A stretch of DNA of 6,803 nt from Gammaproteobacteria bacterium (GCA_024280785.1 JAJRPK010000026.1:1-6803); one strand, 5' to 3'. Positions 1-6,668 are shown, counted from the stretch's first letter. The notes: generated by a model not told the origin, from the letters alone. Made by a program: numbers and translations.

Positions 1-2321
1 CCCCCAGGTCCAATATCGATGGTTACCGTTTCGGTGTCAATGACAGCCCCTGTATCAGGATCATAGAATTCGAAGCTAATTTGGTCACTTGTAACAAGAA
101 AATTTGAGTTTCCAATTATCTTTATATGTTCAACTGAGCCATCCCCGTCTAAATCGGTAATTGATAAGAAGTCTTTAATAAAGTGGTCCTGAAAATTTAT
201 CGGCAGCGCACTAGGAGCCTCTGAAATGTCGTACTGGATCAAGCCAGGAGTCCACGAGGTAAAGAACTCAGGCTCGGGATCTGCATCGATATTCCTCACC
301 AGGCGAACATTCTCGTTGCCATTAAAATTACTACCTAGATTGTATTGCTGGGAAATATATGGAGCACTGGCACTTAAAAGATAAAATGCTTGATTAAACG
401 CTCTCAGAGAGTGAACAAAAATTCCTGGATAACCATTTTCAATAGTTTTTATCTGATAACTAGAGGCATTTGATTCACTATTCCAGAATGCCGGCTGGCG
501 ACTAATGATGCTTTTACTAACCCCATCAATAATAACAATCTCGTCCGGATACCCCAAAAGTATTTCAGCTACCCCATCACTATCTATATCCTGTAGCGCC
601 CAAGTCACTAACCTCAAATCCGAAGGCGGATTGAATTCTATATAATCATTTTTAAGCTCGCCATCTTTATAACTGAGCAATCGATAACTATTCGCTACCG
701 AACAGAGTAACTCAGGGGCGCTATCACCATCGACGTCGGCCCAATAGCCAGAGCAGTTTCGTATTATTCCTTGCTGTAAATGTCGGAATCCTTGGGGACT
801 CGTTAATCGAATATCAGCAATCGCTCTACTGGTTCTGCCATTCGATACGTCCACCGCAAAATTTAAATTTTGTTCCGCATCTTTAACATAAGACAATGGA
901 ACACCGGAAACTCGACCGCTTTGATCAACAGTCAGACCATTTGGTCCAAAGGCTATTGCAAAAGAAAATGGTCCATCTTCAACGTTATTTACTACATCTA
1001 ACTGCAAGTCCAGTGACTCATTTTCTGTAACTTCTATAGTGGCGATTGGTGCAAATTCGGCAGGCAACGCTATTACATCAATGTCAAATTCATAATCAGT
1101 CGAGGAAAATCCATCATAGCTTGTTATGCGAATTCTATGTGTACCATGGCAGCTAGAATCAAAACTAGCCTCAGTTGCAGAAATTGGGATCAATGTGTGG
1201 TTACAGTTAGCCGGGCCCAATAGGTGCTGCCATTCGTGGCTTAGAAAATCATTATTTTCGTCCATACTAACGCTCGCATCTAGTGCAAGCATTGCCAATC
1301 GATCGACTTCAGAAAGATTCCTTAACCCGGGCTGTGGTCGCTCTTGTGATTGAAAAGGCCCTTCAAGTAATAAATTAGACGGGAAGTTATTGAAGAGCGG
1401 AAAAACTAGCCCCGATGTTAAGGCCGGTAAAGTCAATTGATATCCCGTCATCTGATCGAAAGGGGACGTGAGAGCATTCGCTTGAAGGGTTGTCTCATTC
1501 TCCCCTGAAATTAAAAGGGATTGATTTGCCGAATCATAATCGATTTCAAACCATCCCAAATTGCCGTAGTAAATCCTTCCTTCAACTTTTCCTCTGTAAG
1601 GGTAGTTGCTAGACGCTAGATCTCTCGTAATCGAAAGCTCATCAGTACCTATGACAAGGCCGCTACTTGGGTAATATACGCGAATGTCGTTGAATACGGT
1701 GCCAGCGCCTACAGAGTAGGTCAACTTAGTACTTATCGTGAAATTGTGAGAGCTCGTTTCGATTGTCATATCAAACACTTCGAGCTCCAGGCGGAAGTTA
1801 TTTGGGTCTGAGTTATAGTTTCCAAAAGTTCGGTACCGAATAGCTCCAGTGACATCACTAATAAAGGAGTTTGAGCAATGTAATATTCTGATTATTCCCT
1901 CGCTACTTGCATCGAGAGAAAAATTTCCAGAAACAGATTCACTACCCGACGAACAATCCACGTCTTCGCGAAATAATGATGGGTAGTTTAAATTAACCAA
2001 GCGATGCGGAGCTTCGAATAAGCCTATATCAGAAAGAAAGTAGTACCCTGGCTCTAGAATGGCGTGTAATGCAGAGAGAATATCCAACGCATTCTGGCGA
2101 GTGATTGTGCCTTTTTCATTCGCAACTTCCGATAAACTAAAGGCAGTCCTTGTTAATGGAACTTGGGAAACATCATTATTTCCACCTCCACCTCCACCTC
2201 CACCTCCACCTCCACATGAGGAGAGCACGAAAACTAAATAAATAAGAATGAAAGACGCAGATGAGCGAAATTTTAAAATAGTAAACGTTTGAAGAGCACT
2301 AGATAAACGCTTTTTAGCCAC
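1..2321 (-). CDS. Large surface lipoprotein with PKD-like, cadherin-like and FG-GAP propeller regions (3' end outside window)
   Basis: Partial gene, 773 codons open with no stop to the window edge. The GTG start is fixed by an in-frame TAA five codons upstream (2334-2336) and by AAGGA seven bases before it. Residues 1-35 form a signal peptide (KKR near the N-terminus, hydrophobic 24-33) ending in lipobox LSSC with Cys36, followed by 11 glycines, so it is probably a lipid-anchored envelope or surface protein. Residues 48-330 look beta-rich and I cannot assign them. About 340-417 is PKD-like (LDASVSMDENND, then HEW at 362-364). About 419-510 resembles He_PIG/cadherin-like domains (GLTVDQSGRVSGVP, 462-475). 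From about 515 come FG-GAP/VCBS-like blades with acidic loops at D529, D578, N677 and D723 (DLDGDG), as in calcium-binding beta-propellers. The other six cysteines fall in close pairs (123/149, 373/391, 523/540). The role is unknown; adhesion or carbohydrate binding is inference from architecture only. Confidence 0.9.
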   Translation of the reverse strand, partial: MAKKRLSSALQTFTILKFRSSASFILIYLVFVLSSCGGGGGGGGGGGNNDVSQVPLTRTAFSLSEVANEKGTITRQNALDILSALHAILEPGYYFLSDIGLFEAPHRLVNLNYPSLFREDVDCSSGSESVSGNFSLDASSEGIIRILHCSNSFISDVTGAIRYRTFGNYNSDPNNFRLELEVFDMTIETSSHNFTISTKLTYSVGAGTVFNDIRVYYPSSGLVIGTDELSITRDLASSNYPYRGKVEGRIYYGNLGWFEIDYDSANQSLLISGENETTLQANALTSPFDQMTGYQLTLPALTSGLVFPLFNNFPSNLLLEGPFQSQERPQPGLRNLSEVDRLAMLALDASVSMDENNDFLSHEWQHLLGPANCNHTLIPISATEASFDSSCHGTHRIRITSYDGFSSTDYEFDIDVIALPAEFAPIATIEVTENESLDLQLDVVNNVEDGPFSFAIAFGPNGLTVDQSGRVSGVPLSYVKDAEQNLNFAVDVSNGRTSRAIADIRLTSPQGFRHLQQGIIRNCSGYWADVDGDSAPELLCSVANSYRLLSYKDGELKNDYIEFNPPSDLRLVTWALQDIDSDGVAEILLGYPDEIVIIDGVSKSIISRQPAFWNSESNASSYQIKTIENGYPGIFVHSLRAFNQAFYLLSASAPYISQQYNLGSNFNGNENVRLVRNIDADPEPEFFTSWTPGLIQYDISEAPSALPINFQDHFIKDFLSITDLDGDGSVEHIKIIGNSNFLVTSDQISFEFYDPDTGAVIDTETVTIDIGPG
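2181..2214 (-). repeat. Hexanucleotide microsatellite encoding the poly-Gly tether
   Basis: On the minus strand this is GGA followed by five perfect GGTGGA units, coding for 11 consecutive glycines (residues 37-47) directly after lipobox Cys36. The repeat alternates two Gly codons exactly, so it is a true DNA repeat and not just a run of glycines. Gain or loss of units would keep the frame and change only the tether length. Confidence 0.9.
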
Positions 2322-2383
2322 AATCCTTTCCTTTTACTCACATTCGAGATGTCATTGTTTGAATTATTTTGATTTTACAACCG

Positions 2384-2389
2384 AGTATA
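2384..2389 (-). promoter_or_regulatory. Possible -10 box for the lipoprotein gene
   Basis: Minus-strand TATACT matches the sigma-70 -10 consensus at five of six bases and lies 62 bases upstream of the GTG start, within an AT-rich stretch. No good -35 hexamer stands at 16-18 bases upstream, so if real it may need an activator. Weak evidence. Confidence 0.3.
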
Positions 2390-2420
2390 ATAAAACGCAG
2401 CAAGTTATGCACCCACGGGA

Positions 2421-2441
2421 CATTGAGGACGGGCATCAATG
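2421..2441. promoter_or_regulatory. Inverted repeat CATTGA-N9-TCAATG, possible operator
   Basis: A perfect 6-bp inverted repeat with a 9-bp spacer, about 30 bases upstream of the candidate -10 of the lipoprotein gene, where an activator would usually bind. A repeat of this size can occur by chance in a gap of this length, so the regulatory reading is inference. Confidence 0.25.
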
Positions 2442-2444
2442 ACA

Positions 2445-2498
2445 CTCACCTTTAACCACAATAAAAACAGCGACTTACAGCGATTAGACCGCTGAGTG
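2445..2498 (-). repeat. Intergenic repeat element, copy 1 (downstream of the CoA-transferase gene)
   Basis: Bases 2445-2479 match 3853-3894 at 30 of 35 positions once a 7-bp duplication in the other copy is removed; 2460-2479 alone matches at 19 of 20. Weaker ungapped similarity (11 of 19) continues to 2498. On the minus strand it reads CAGCG (2494-2490), CGCTG (2482-2478), then CGCTG (2472-2468) directly before TTTTTAT. CAGCG can therefore pair with either CGCTG, and pairing with the second gives a terminator-like stem plus T-run. It lies about 90-145 bp past the CoA-transferase stop and 124 bp before the lipoprotein start, so either a terminator or an upstream regulatory role is possible. 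Confidence 0.6.
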
Positions 2499-2575
2499 GC
2501 CAAGTGCCATCTTTTTAACCTCTCGTCTGTAGCTCAGTAAAATTCAGCAATGCTTGTATCGAACATCTTTATCTG

Positions 2576-2608
2576 AAAAAAATAGGCTCTAACTAAGTAC
2601 CTTAGCCT
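2576..2608 (-). terminator. Probable Rho-independent terminator of the CoA-transferase gene
   Basis: On the minus strand AGGCT (2608-2604) pairs with AGCCT (2588-2584) and is followed by A and seven T residues (2582-2576). The left arm lies inside the last codons and the stop TAG is in the loop, so the structure overlaps the gene end. A competing small hairpin, CTAAG-GTA-CTTAG, lies inside it. The stem is only five base pairs, so strength is uncertain, but the T7 tract is convincing. Confidence 0.5.
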
Positions 2609-3791
2609 CGCGCAATACAGCGATCTGATCTGCATCGAGTCCCGCTTCACGCAAGACTTCTTCGGTATGCTCACCCAGTCGTGGCGGATGTCTTCTGAGC
2701 GTCGCCGGTGTTTCAGAATAATGGCTAGGGTGCGCAATGTAACGCGCAGCCCCAGCTTGAGGATCGTCGTCATCAAACACAATGCGATTATGTACCACCT
2801 GCGGGTCGGCGATAAAATCTGCAACGCTGTTTACTGGAGCAAACGGAACGTCTTTATCACGCAAACACTTAATAATATCTGCCGTGTTCCACTTGGCAAA
2901 TTCTTCTCCTAACAAGTCGTAAAGCTCGGCTAAGTGAGAAAATCGCTCACCAATACCTTTAAATCGTTCATCGTCGATCCACTCTTCTTTTTCGAGCGAC
3001 TCACAAAGCCCACGAAACTGATGATCTTCTAATGCAATTCCCACCACGTGACCGTCTTTGGTTTGCCAGCTTCGATAAAGATCGGCGTTGGGCGCAGGCA
3101 ATTCTGAACTCGGCTGAAACGATTGAGTAGTCATTAAATCTGTCAGCATAAGCTGCGCGTATGCATCCATCATCGGCACATCAACACGTTGTCCTTTCCC
3201 ACCGTTTCTCTCACGCGCTAACAATGCCGCTAAGGTTGCTGACGCCGCTGTAATCGCTACACATTTATCGGCCAGCACGGTTTGAAACATTTGTGGATCG
3301 TTTTCACTACCCTGAATAGGCATCATGCCCGACAAACCCTGTATCACCAAGTCATAAGTGGGCAATTTCGCATAGGGCCCTTCTTGCCCAAACCCGGTTA
3401 TCGACACATAAATAAGACCGGGATTGCTTTCCTTTAATAACTCGTAATCAATGCCCAGCCGTTTGGCAACGCCGGGCCTAAAGTTTTCGACCACAACATC
3501 CACGTCTCGCGCCAACTGCTGTACCAGAGCTTGCCCCTGCTCGGTCTGTAAATCAATAGTAACGCTGCGCTTGTTTCGATTTAACTGGGCAAAAAAACCT
3601 GACAAGCCTTCACGATGAGAGCTACCCAACATCCGCGCTGTATCACCACTGAGGTTTTCGATTTTAATGACATCAGCACCCAAATCGCCCAAATTTTGGC
3701 TACACAAAGGCCCCGACACCATAGAAGAAAAATCTAACACTTTGATGCCCGCACACGGCCCTACTTGGTCATTCTTATTTGCAGTTTGCAT
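2589..3791 (-). CDS. CaiB/BaiF family (class III) CoA-transferase
   Basis: Complete at 400 residues, within the usual range of about 380-430 for this family, which moves CoA between carboxylic acids through an Asp-linked acyl anhydride in the cytosol. Seen here: the N-terminal fold signature VLDFSSMVSGP (18-28) running into LGADVIKIE (37-45), ENFRPG (102-107), SITGFGQEGPY (130-140), and PTYDLVIQGLSG (144-155), where Asp147 fits the family's catalytic aspartate. APVNSVADF (318-326) and PRLGEHTEEVL (370-380) are typical of the C-terminal half. The ATG start has GGAG eight bases upstream (3800-3803). Substrate cannot be told: no acyl-CoA ligase, dehydrogenase or hydratase gene is adjacent, and the family also includes alpha-methylacyl-CoA racemases. 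Long gaps on both sides suggest a single-gene transcript. Family assignment is firm; specific reaction is not. Confidence 0.95.
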   Translation of the reverse strand: MQTANKNDQVGPCAGIKVLDFSSMVSGPLCSQNLGDLGADVIKIENLSGDTARMLGSSHREGLSGFFAQLNRNKRSVTIDLQTEQGQALVQQLARDVDVVVENFRPGVAKRLGIDYELLKESNPGLIYVSITGFGQEGPYAKLPTYDLVIQGLSGMMPIQGSENDPQMFQTVLADKCVAITAASATLAALLARERNGGKGQRVDVPMMDAYAQLMLTDLMTTQSFQPSSELPAPNADLYRSWQTKDGHVVGIALEDHQFRGLCESLEKEEWIDDERFKGIGERFSHLAELYDLLGEEFAKWNTADIIKCLRDKDVPFAPVNSVADFIADPQVVHNRIVFDDDDPQAGAARYIAHPSHYSETPATLRRHPPRLGEHTEEVLREAGLDADQIAVLREAKVLS

Positions 3792-3842
3792 TTAAATTTC
3801 TCCAGTGCTTAACATTTATCTATATTAATCGAGAACGCTTAC

Positions 3843-3870
3843 TTTATAGCTTCTCACTTTTAACTTTAAA
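3843..3870 (-). promoter_or_regulatory. Candidate promoter of the CoA-transferase gene
   Basis: On the minus strand TTTAAA (3870-3865) and TATAAA (3848-3843) are 16 bases apart and would start transcription roughly 45 bases before the ATG at 3791. The -35 match is four of six and the -10 match five of six. The -35 lies inside the 7-bp tandem duplication (ACTTTAA twice, 3863-3876), which is present in this repeat copy but not in copy 1. AT-rich DNA gives such matches easily. Confidence 0.3.
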
Positions 3871-3913
3871 CTTTAATAAAAACAGCGATTTACACTCATT
3901 GGAAAAGTGAGTG
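3853..3913 (-). repeat. Intergenic repeat element, copy 2 (between hrpB and the CoA-transferase gene)
   Basis: Partner of the element at 2445-2498, same orientation, 1.4 kb away, so the two copies bracket the CoA-transferase gene as direct repeats. It carries an extra perfect tandem duplication of ACTTTAA (3863-3869 and 3870-3876). Best conserved is 3875-3894, which on the minus strand ends in TCGCTG followed by TTTTTATT. Four of the five core differences are C/T changes. An integron attC site was considered but no proper GTTRRRY/RYYYAAC pair was found. Confidence 0.6.
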
Positions 3914-3944
3914 TTTAATATACATATAGTATACGTAGTCGCTG
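3875..3944 (-). terminator. Structured terminator-like element downstream of hrpB
   Basis: On the minus strand CAGCGA (3944-3939) can pair perfectly with TCGCTG (3888-3883), which is followed at once by TTTTTATT. Between these arms lie two further inverted repeats: TATAC/GTATA (3933-3929 with 3923-3919, 5-base loop) and ACACTCA/TGAGTGT (3914-3908 with 3898-3892, 9-base loop). Together they could fold as a three-way junction ending in a U-tract, about 50-115 bases past the hrpB stop. A terminator for hrpB is the simplest reading. The ACACTCA palindrome could instead be an operator for the gene downstream. Confidence 0.4.
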
Positions 3945-3966
3945 GTTAAAAACTATTTCTACTGAC

Positions 3967-3986
3967 CCCGTTTTTCTATTAACGGG
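3967..3986 (-). other. Short hairpin just after the hrpB stop
   Basis: CCCGTT (3967-3972) and AACGGG (3981-3986) form a perfect 6-bp inverted repeat with an 8-base loop, starting a few bases after the hrpB TAA. No T-run follows on the minus strand, so it is not a classical terminator. It could protect the mRNA 3' end. Confidence 0.4.
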
Positions 3987-3990
3987 TTAA

Positions 3991-6606
3991 TTAACGCCGC
4001 GTCCGAGGTTTACGCGAACGTCCAGCTTCCGCTAGTAAAGGCTCTTCTGGCCAGCGGTGTCTCGGGTATTTGGCACGCATATCTTTGGCTACTTCAAAAT
4101 ACGATGAGACCCAAAAGTTAGCTAAATCACTGGTCGTTTGTATCGGCCTGCGGGCGGGTGACAATAACTCAAATCGAAGTGGCACCTGACCATAAGCTAA
4201 ACCAGGGGACGATAATTGGCCAAACATTTCCTGCAATATAATCGATACGGTAGGCCCCTGGTTTTTATCGTAATTAATCGCCACTGTTTGCCCACTCGGG
4301 CTGGTAAAACTGATGGGCGCTTGCGCCTCTAATTCCTGTTGCTGCTCCCAGCTTAAATTGGCCGTTAATAAATCATAAACATTCTGTTTTTTTAAGGCGG
4401 CCAAACTACTGATATGACTCAGGTAAGGCAACAACCAATCGGCGGCGCTATCTTGTAACGATTGCCGGGATAAACGAGGAAAGCTATCGTTATAAGCCGC
4501 CAGCCATTGCACTCGAGCGAGCCATTGTTCACAGCGTGGAGGCCAATTCAACAGTGTCAGACCTTCTGTTTTTAGCAAGTCGACAAGACAGTTCTGAAAG
4601 GCCTTAGTGGGAATATTACTTAGGGCCGTTTCGGAGACAGTAATCGCTTCGAAACTGATCTTCTCGCGACCCACAATTTTTTGTTTTTTGGCATCCATCT
4701 TATAATGCCGTGTTTTTGTAAATTGCTCAGACAGCATCTCTAACACTGACGACTTATCAATGGCGCAAGCCAAATAAATACGCCCTTCACGTTTTTGCGC
4801 ATCACAGTCACTGACAATCAACCATTCATGACCCAGCAGTGCATCCTCTTCCGCTAAAAACACCCCTTTACCATTAGCCATAATATAACGGTTAGTGGCG
4901 GCGCGCTGTTTAGCCAATCGATCAGGATAGGCGTGGAGTAACACTTCGGGTAGCTTGGTTTGCCAGTCGCTTAAAATTAAATTAGACGCACTTAAGCTTG
5001 CTCTTTTTCTACTAGCCATTTTGTTGGCCGCTTTATTCGTCGCTTTATTCGCCATGGCCTTAGCTAGGCTAGCCGCCAAATGCAGTACTTGCTCAACCGC
5101 ATTGCGTTTTAAGCCATAGCTTTTTATCGCTGCTTGTTTATCGGCCTTATAATCCTGTAAGGCCATAAAGCGCTCGCTAATATCGACGCTTTCTCTACCC
5201 CTACCTCTACGACTAAAAATATCCTGCTCGGTTAATAAGGCGGCTACATCACGGGCTATCGTATGCTCAATAGCATTTTCACAACGGAGTAGCATTGCGG
5301 CTAAACGTGGATGAATAGCTAAACGTACGGCCTGTTGGCCAAGCGTCGTTAAGGTATTGCTCTCGCTACCTTCTACTAACCCCAGCGACTGTAATAGATC
5401 GACCGCCGTTTGATAATGCCCGAATGGCGGCATCGTTAGCCATGGCGTGTTGGCATAATCCATGTGTCCCCAGGCATAAAGCTCTAGCACCAGACTGGCC
5501 AGCTCGCCGGTCAAAATTTCTTCGGGTTGAAAATTAATTAGCCCAGCCTGTTTAGTCTCACTCCACAAGCGAACACATTGCCCCGCTTGCAACCGCCCCG
5601 CTCGGCCTTTACGCTGCTCTGCTGATGCCTTGGATATCGACACCGTTTCCAAGCGCGTCATGCCACTGGCAGGGTCATATTGAATGCGTTTTTCCAAGCC
5701 GCTATCGATCACCCAACTAACGCCTTGAATGGTTAAACTGGTTTCCGCAATATTGGTGGTAAAAACCACCCGACGACGCCCCTGAGCATCAGGCTCAAGC
5801 GCCTGTTCTTGTTGTGCCATACTCAGGCTACCGAATAAAGGTAAAAACACCACATCCACTCTATCTGCCCAAGTACTTTTGGCGCCTTCAAGGCAACGAC
5901 TAATATCAGCCTGCCCCGGTAAAAAGACCAGCACATCTCCTTGGTCCGCATCGACTAGAATTTGCTGCAGAATTTGCTGTAAGGCACTTAAGACATGTTC
6001 ACTTAAATGATAAAACTTGCCTTCAAGATAACTCACCGTAACGGGAAAGGCTCTGCCGGGGCACTCGATTATCGCAGCGCTGCTATCGCCACCCCCCAAA
6101 TAAGCCGCAATAAAAGGCGTATCAATGGTGGCTGACATCACCAACAGCCTTAAATCATCACGCAAAACCTGCTGTACTTCCAAGGCTAACATTAAAGCTA
6201 AGTCTCCCTGTAATGAGCGCTCGTGAAACTCGTCAAAAATAATCAGCCCGATATCACTTATCTCCGAGTCACCCTGTAAACGCCGGGTTAATATGCCTTC
6301 GGTTACAATTTCCAGCTGAGTATTTTTGCCAATCTTGCGGTCATTTTTAACATGGTATCCCACACGTTCACCGACCTTTTCTCCCAATTGTCGGGCCAGG
6401 TAATGGGCGATAGACTTTGCGGCCACACGCCGTGGTTCTAGCATGATAATTTTTTTACCCTCTAGCCAAGGGGCACTTAATAAAGCCAAAGGGACTACCG
6501 TAGACTTACCGGCACCCGGCTCGGCTTGTAAAACCAAGCACCGTTGTTGGGCCAAAGTTTGTTGAATATCGTCGAGAAAAGCGTGTATGGGTAATAGCTG
6601 TGGCAC
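3991..6606 (-). CDS. hrpB: ATP-dependent RNA helicase HrpB (DEAH-type)
   Basis: Complete, 871 residues, slightly longer than most HrpB proteins (a little over 800). Helicase motifs in order: PGAGKST (30-36, Walker A), LEPRRVAA (56-63), TEGIL (102-106), DEFH (125-128, the HrpB form of DEAH), MSAT (157-160), DVLVFLPG (224-231), TNIAETSLTI (284-293) and QRKGRAGR (331-338). A helicase-associated segment follows (about 404-442), then the HrpB-specific C-terminal domain (AYPDRLAKQR at 559-568, ANGKGVFL) and the typical basic tail after YPRHRWPEEP. Cytosolic; the family is thought to remodel RNA, but its substrate is poorly known. The start is GTG; an in-frame TAG seven codons upstream (6625-6627) leaves no earlier start, and the N-terminus aligns with the family. 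No clear Shine-Dalgarno precedes it. Unusual is a Lys/Asn/Ala-rich linker at about 514-540 made partly of 12-bp tandem repeats. Confidence 0.97.
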   Translation of the reverse strand: MPQLLPIHAFLDDIQQTLAQQRCLVLQAEPGAGKSTVVPLALLSAPWLEGKKIIMLEPRRVAAKSIAHYLARQLGEKVGERVGYHVKNDRKIGKNTQLEIVTEGILTRRLQGDSEISDIGLIIFDEFHERSLQGDLALMLALEVQQVLRDDLRLLVMSATIDTPFIAAYLGGGDSSAAIIECPGRAFPVTVSYLEGKFYHLSEHVLSALQQILQQILVDADQGDVLVFLPGQADISRCLEGAKSTWADRVDVVFLPLFGSLSMAQQEQALEPDAQGRRRVVFTTNIAETSLTIQGVSWVIDSGLEKRIQYDPASGMTRLETVSISKASAEQRKGRAGRLQAGQCVRLWSETKQAGLINFQPEEILTGELASLVLELYAWGHMDYANTPWLTMPPFGHYQTAVDLLQSLGLVEGSESNTLTTLGQQAVRLAIHPRLAAMLLRCENAIEHTIARDVAALLTEQDIFSRRGRGRESVDISERFMALQDYKADKQAAIKSYGLKRNAVEQVLHLAASLAKAMANKATNKAANKMASRKRASLSASNLILSDWQTKLPEVLLHAYPDRLAKQRAATNRYIMANGKGVFLAEEDALLGHEWLIVSDCDAQKREGRIYLACAIDKSSVLEMLSEQFTKTRHYKMDAKKQKIVGREKISFEAITVSETALSNIPTKAFQNCLVDLLKTEGLTLLNWPPRCEQWLARVQWLAAYNDSFPRLSRQSLQDSAADWLLPYLSHISSLAALKKQNVYDLLTANLSWEQQQELEAQAPISFTSPSGQTVAINYDKNQGPTVSIILQEMFGQLSSPGLAYGQVPLRFELLSPARRPIQTTSDLANFWVSSYFEVAKDMRAKYPRHRWPEEPLLAEAGRSRKPRTRR
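5017..5052 (-). repeat. 12-bp tandem repeats inside hrpB encoding an N-K-A-x linker
   Basis: Units at 5041-5052 and 5029-5040 are identical at 11 of 12 bases, with a diverged third unit at 5017-5028. They encode the ANKATNKAANKM stretch around residues 519-530, between the helicase core and the HrpB C-terminal domain. The in-frame repeat suggests a linker grown by duplication. Confidence 0.75.
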
Positions 6607-6628
6607 AAAAGGTATCCGGTGAGGCTAG

Positions 6629-6656
6629 GTTTAATGCGAAATGTTTAATGCTAAAT
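6629..6656. repeat. 14-bp tandem duplication upstream of hrpB
   Basis: GTTTAATGCGAAAT (6629-6642) is followed directly by GTTTAATGCTAAAT (6643-6656), identical at 13 of 14 bases. It lies 23-50 bases before the hrpB GTG, where promoter or leader elements are expected. No convincing -10/-35 pair was seen here, so it may be a paired protein-binding site or simply a replication-slippage product. Confidence 0.8.
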
Positions 6657-6668
6657 TTTTACTGTAAT

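Noticed and set aside
1126..1353. Plus-strand frame of 75 codons
   Set aside because: Lies wholly antisense to the lipoprotein frame, which is continuous and shows clear domain motifs here.
2059..2241. Plus-strand frame with a run of prolines
   Set aside because: It is the antisense reading of the poly-Gly microsatellite and signal-peptide region of the lipoprotein gene, with no Shine-Dalgarno or family likeness.
2524..2547. tRNA-like D-arm text (GTAGCTCAGT)
   Set aside because: No acceptor stem, anticodon arm or T-loop (GTTCGAAT-like) can be placed around it.
2534..2912. Two small frames overlapping the 3' end of the CoA-transferase gene
   Set aside because: Both are other-frame shadows of a well-supported gene; their Arg-rich, unpatterned products match nothing.
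2445..3913. Integron cassette with attC sites around the CoA-transferase gene
   Set aside because: The flanking repeats lack a proper GTTRRRY/RYYYAAC core pair, their similarity is too short, and no integrase or further cassettes are visible.
3919..3937. AT-rich palindrome TATACATATAGTATA as a promoter or origin
   Set aside because: No plus-strand gene to serve and no repeated DnaA-like boxes; better explained as one arm of the structured element.
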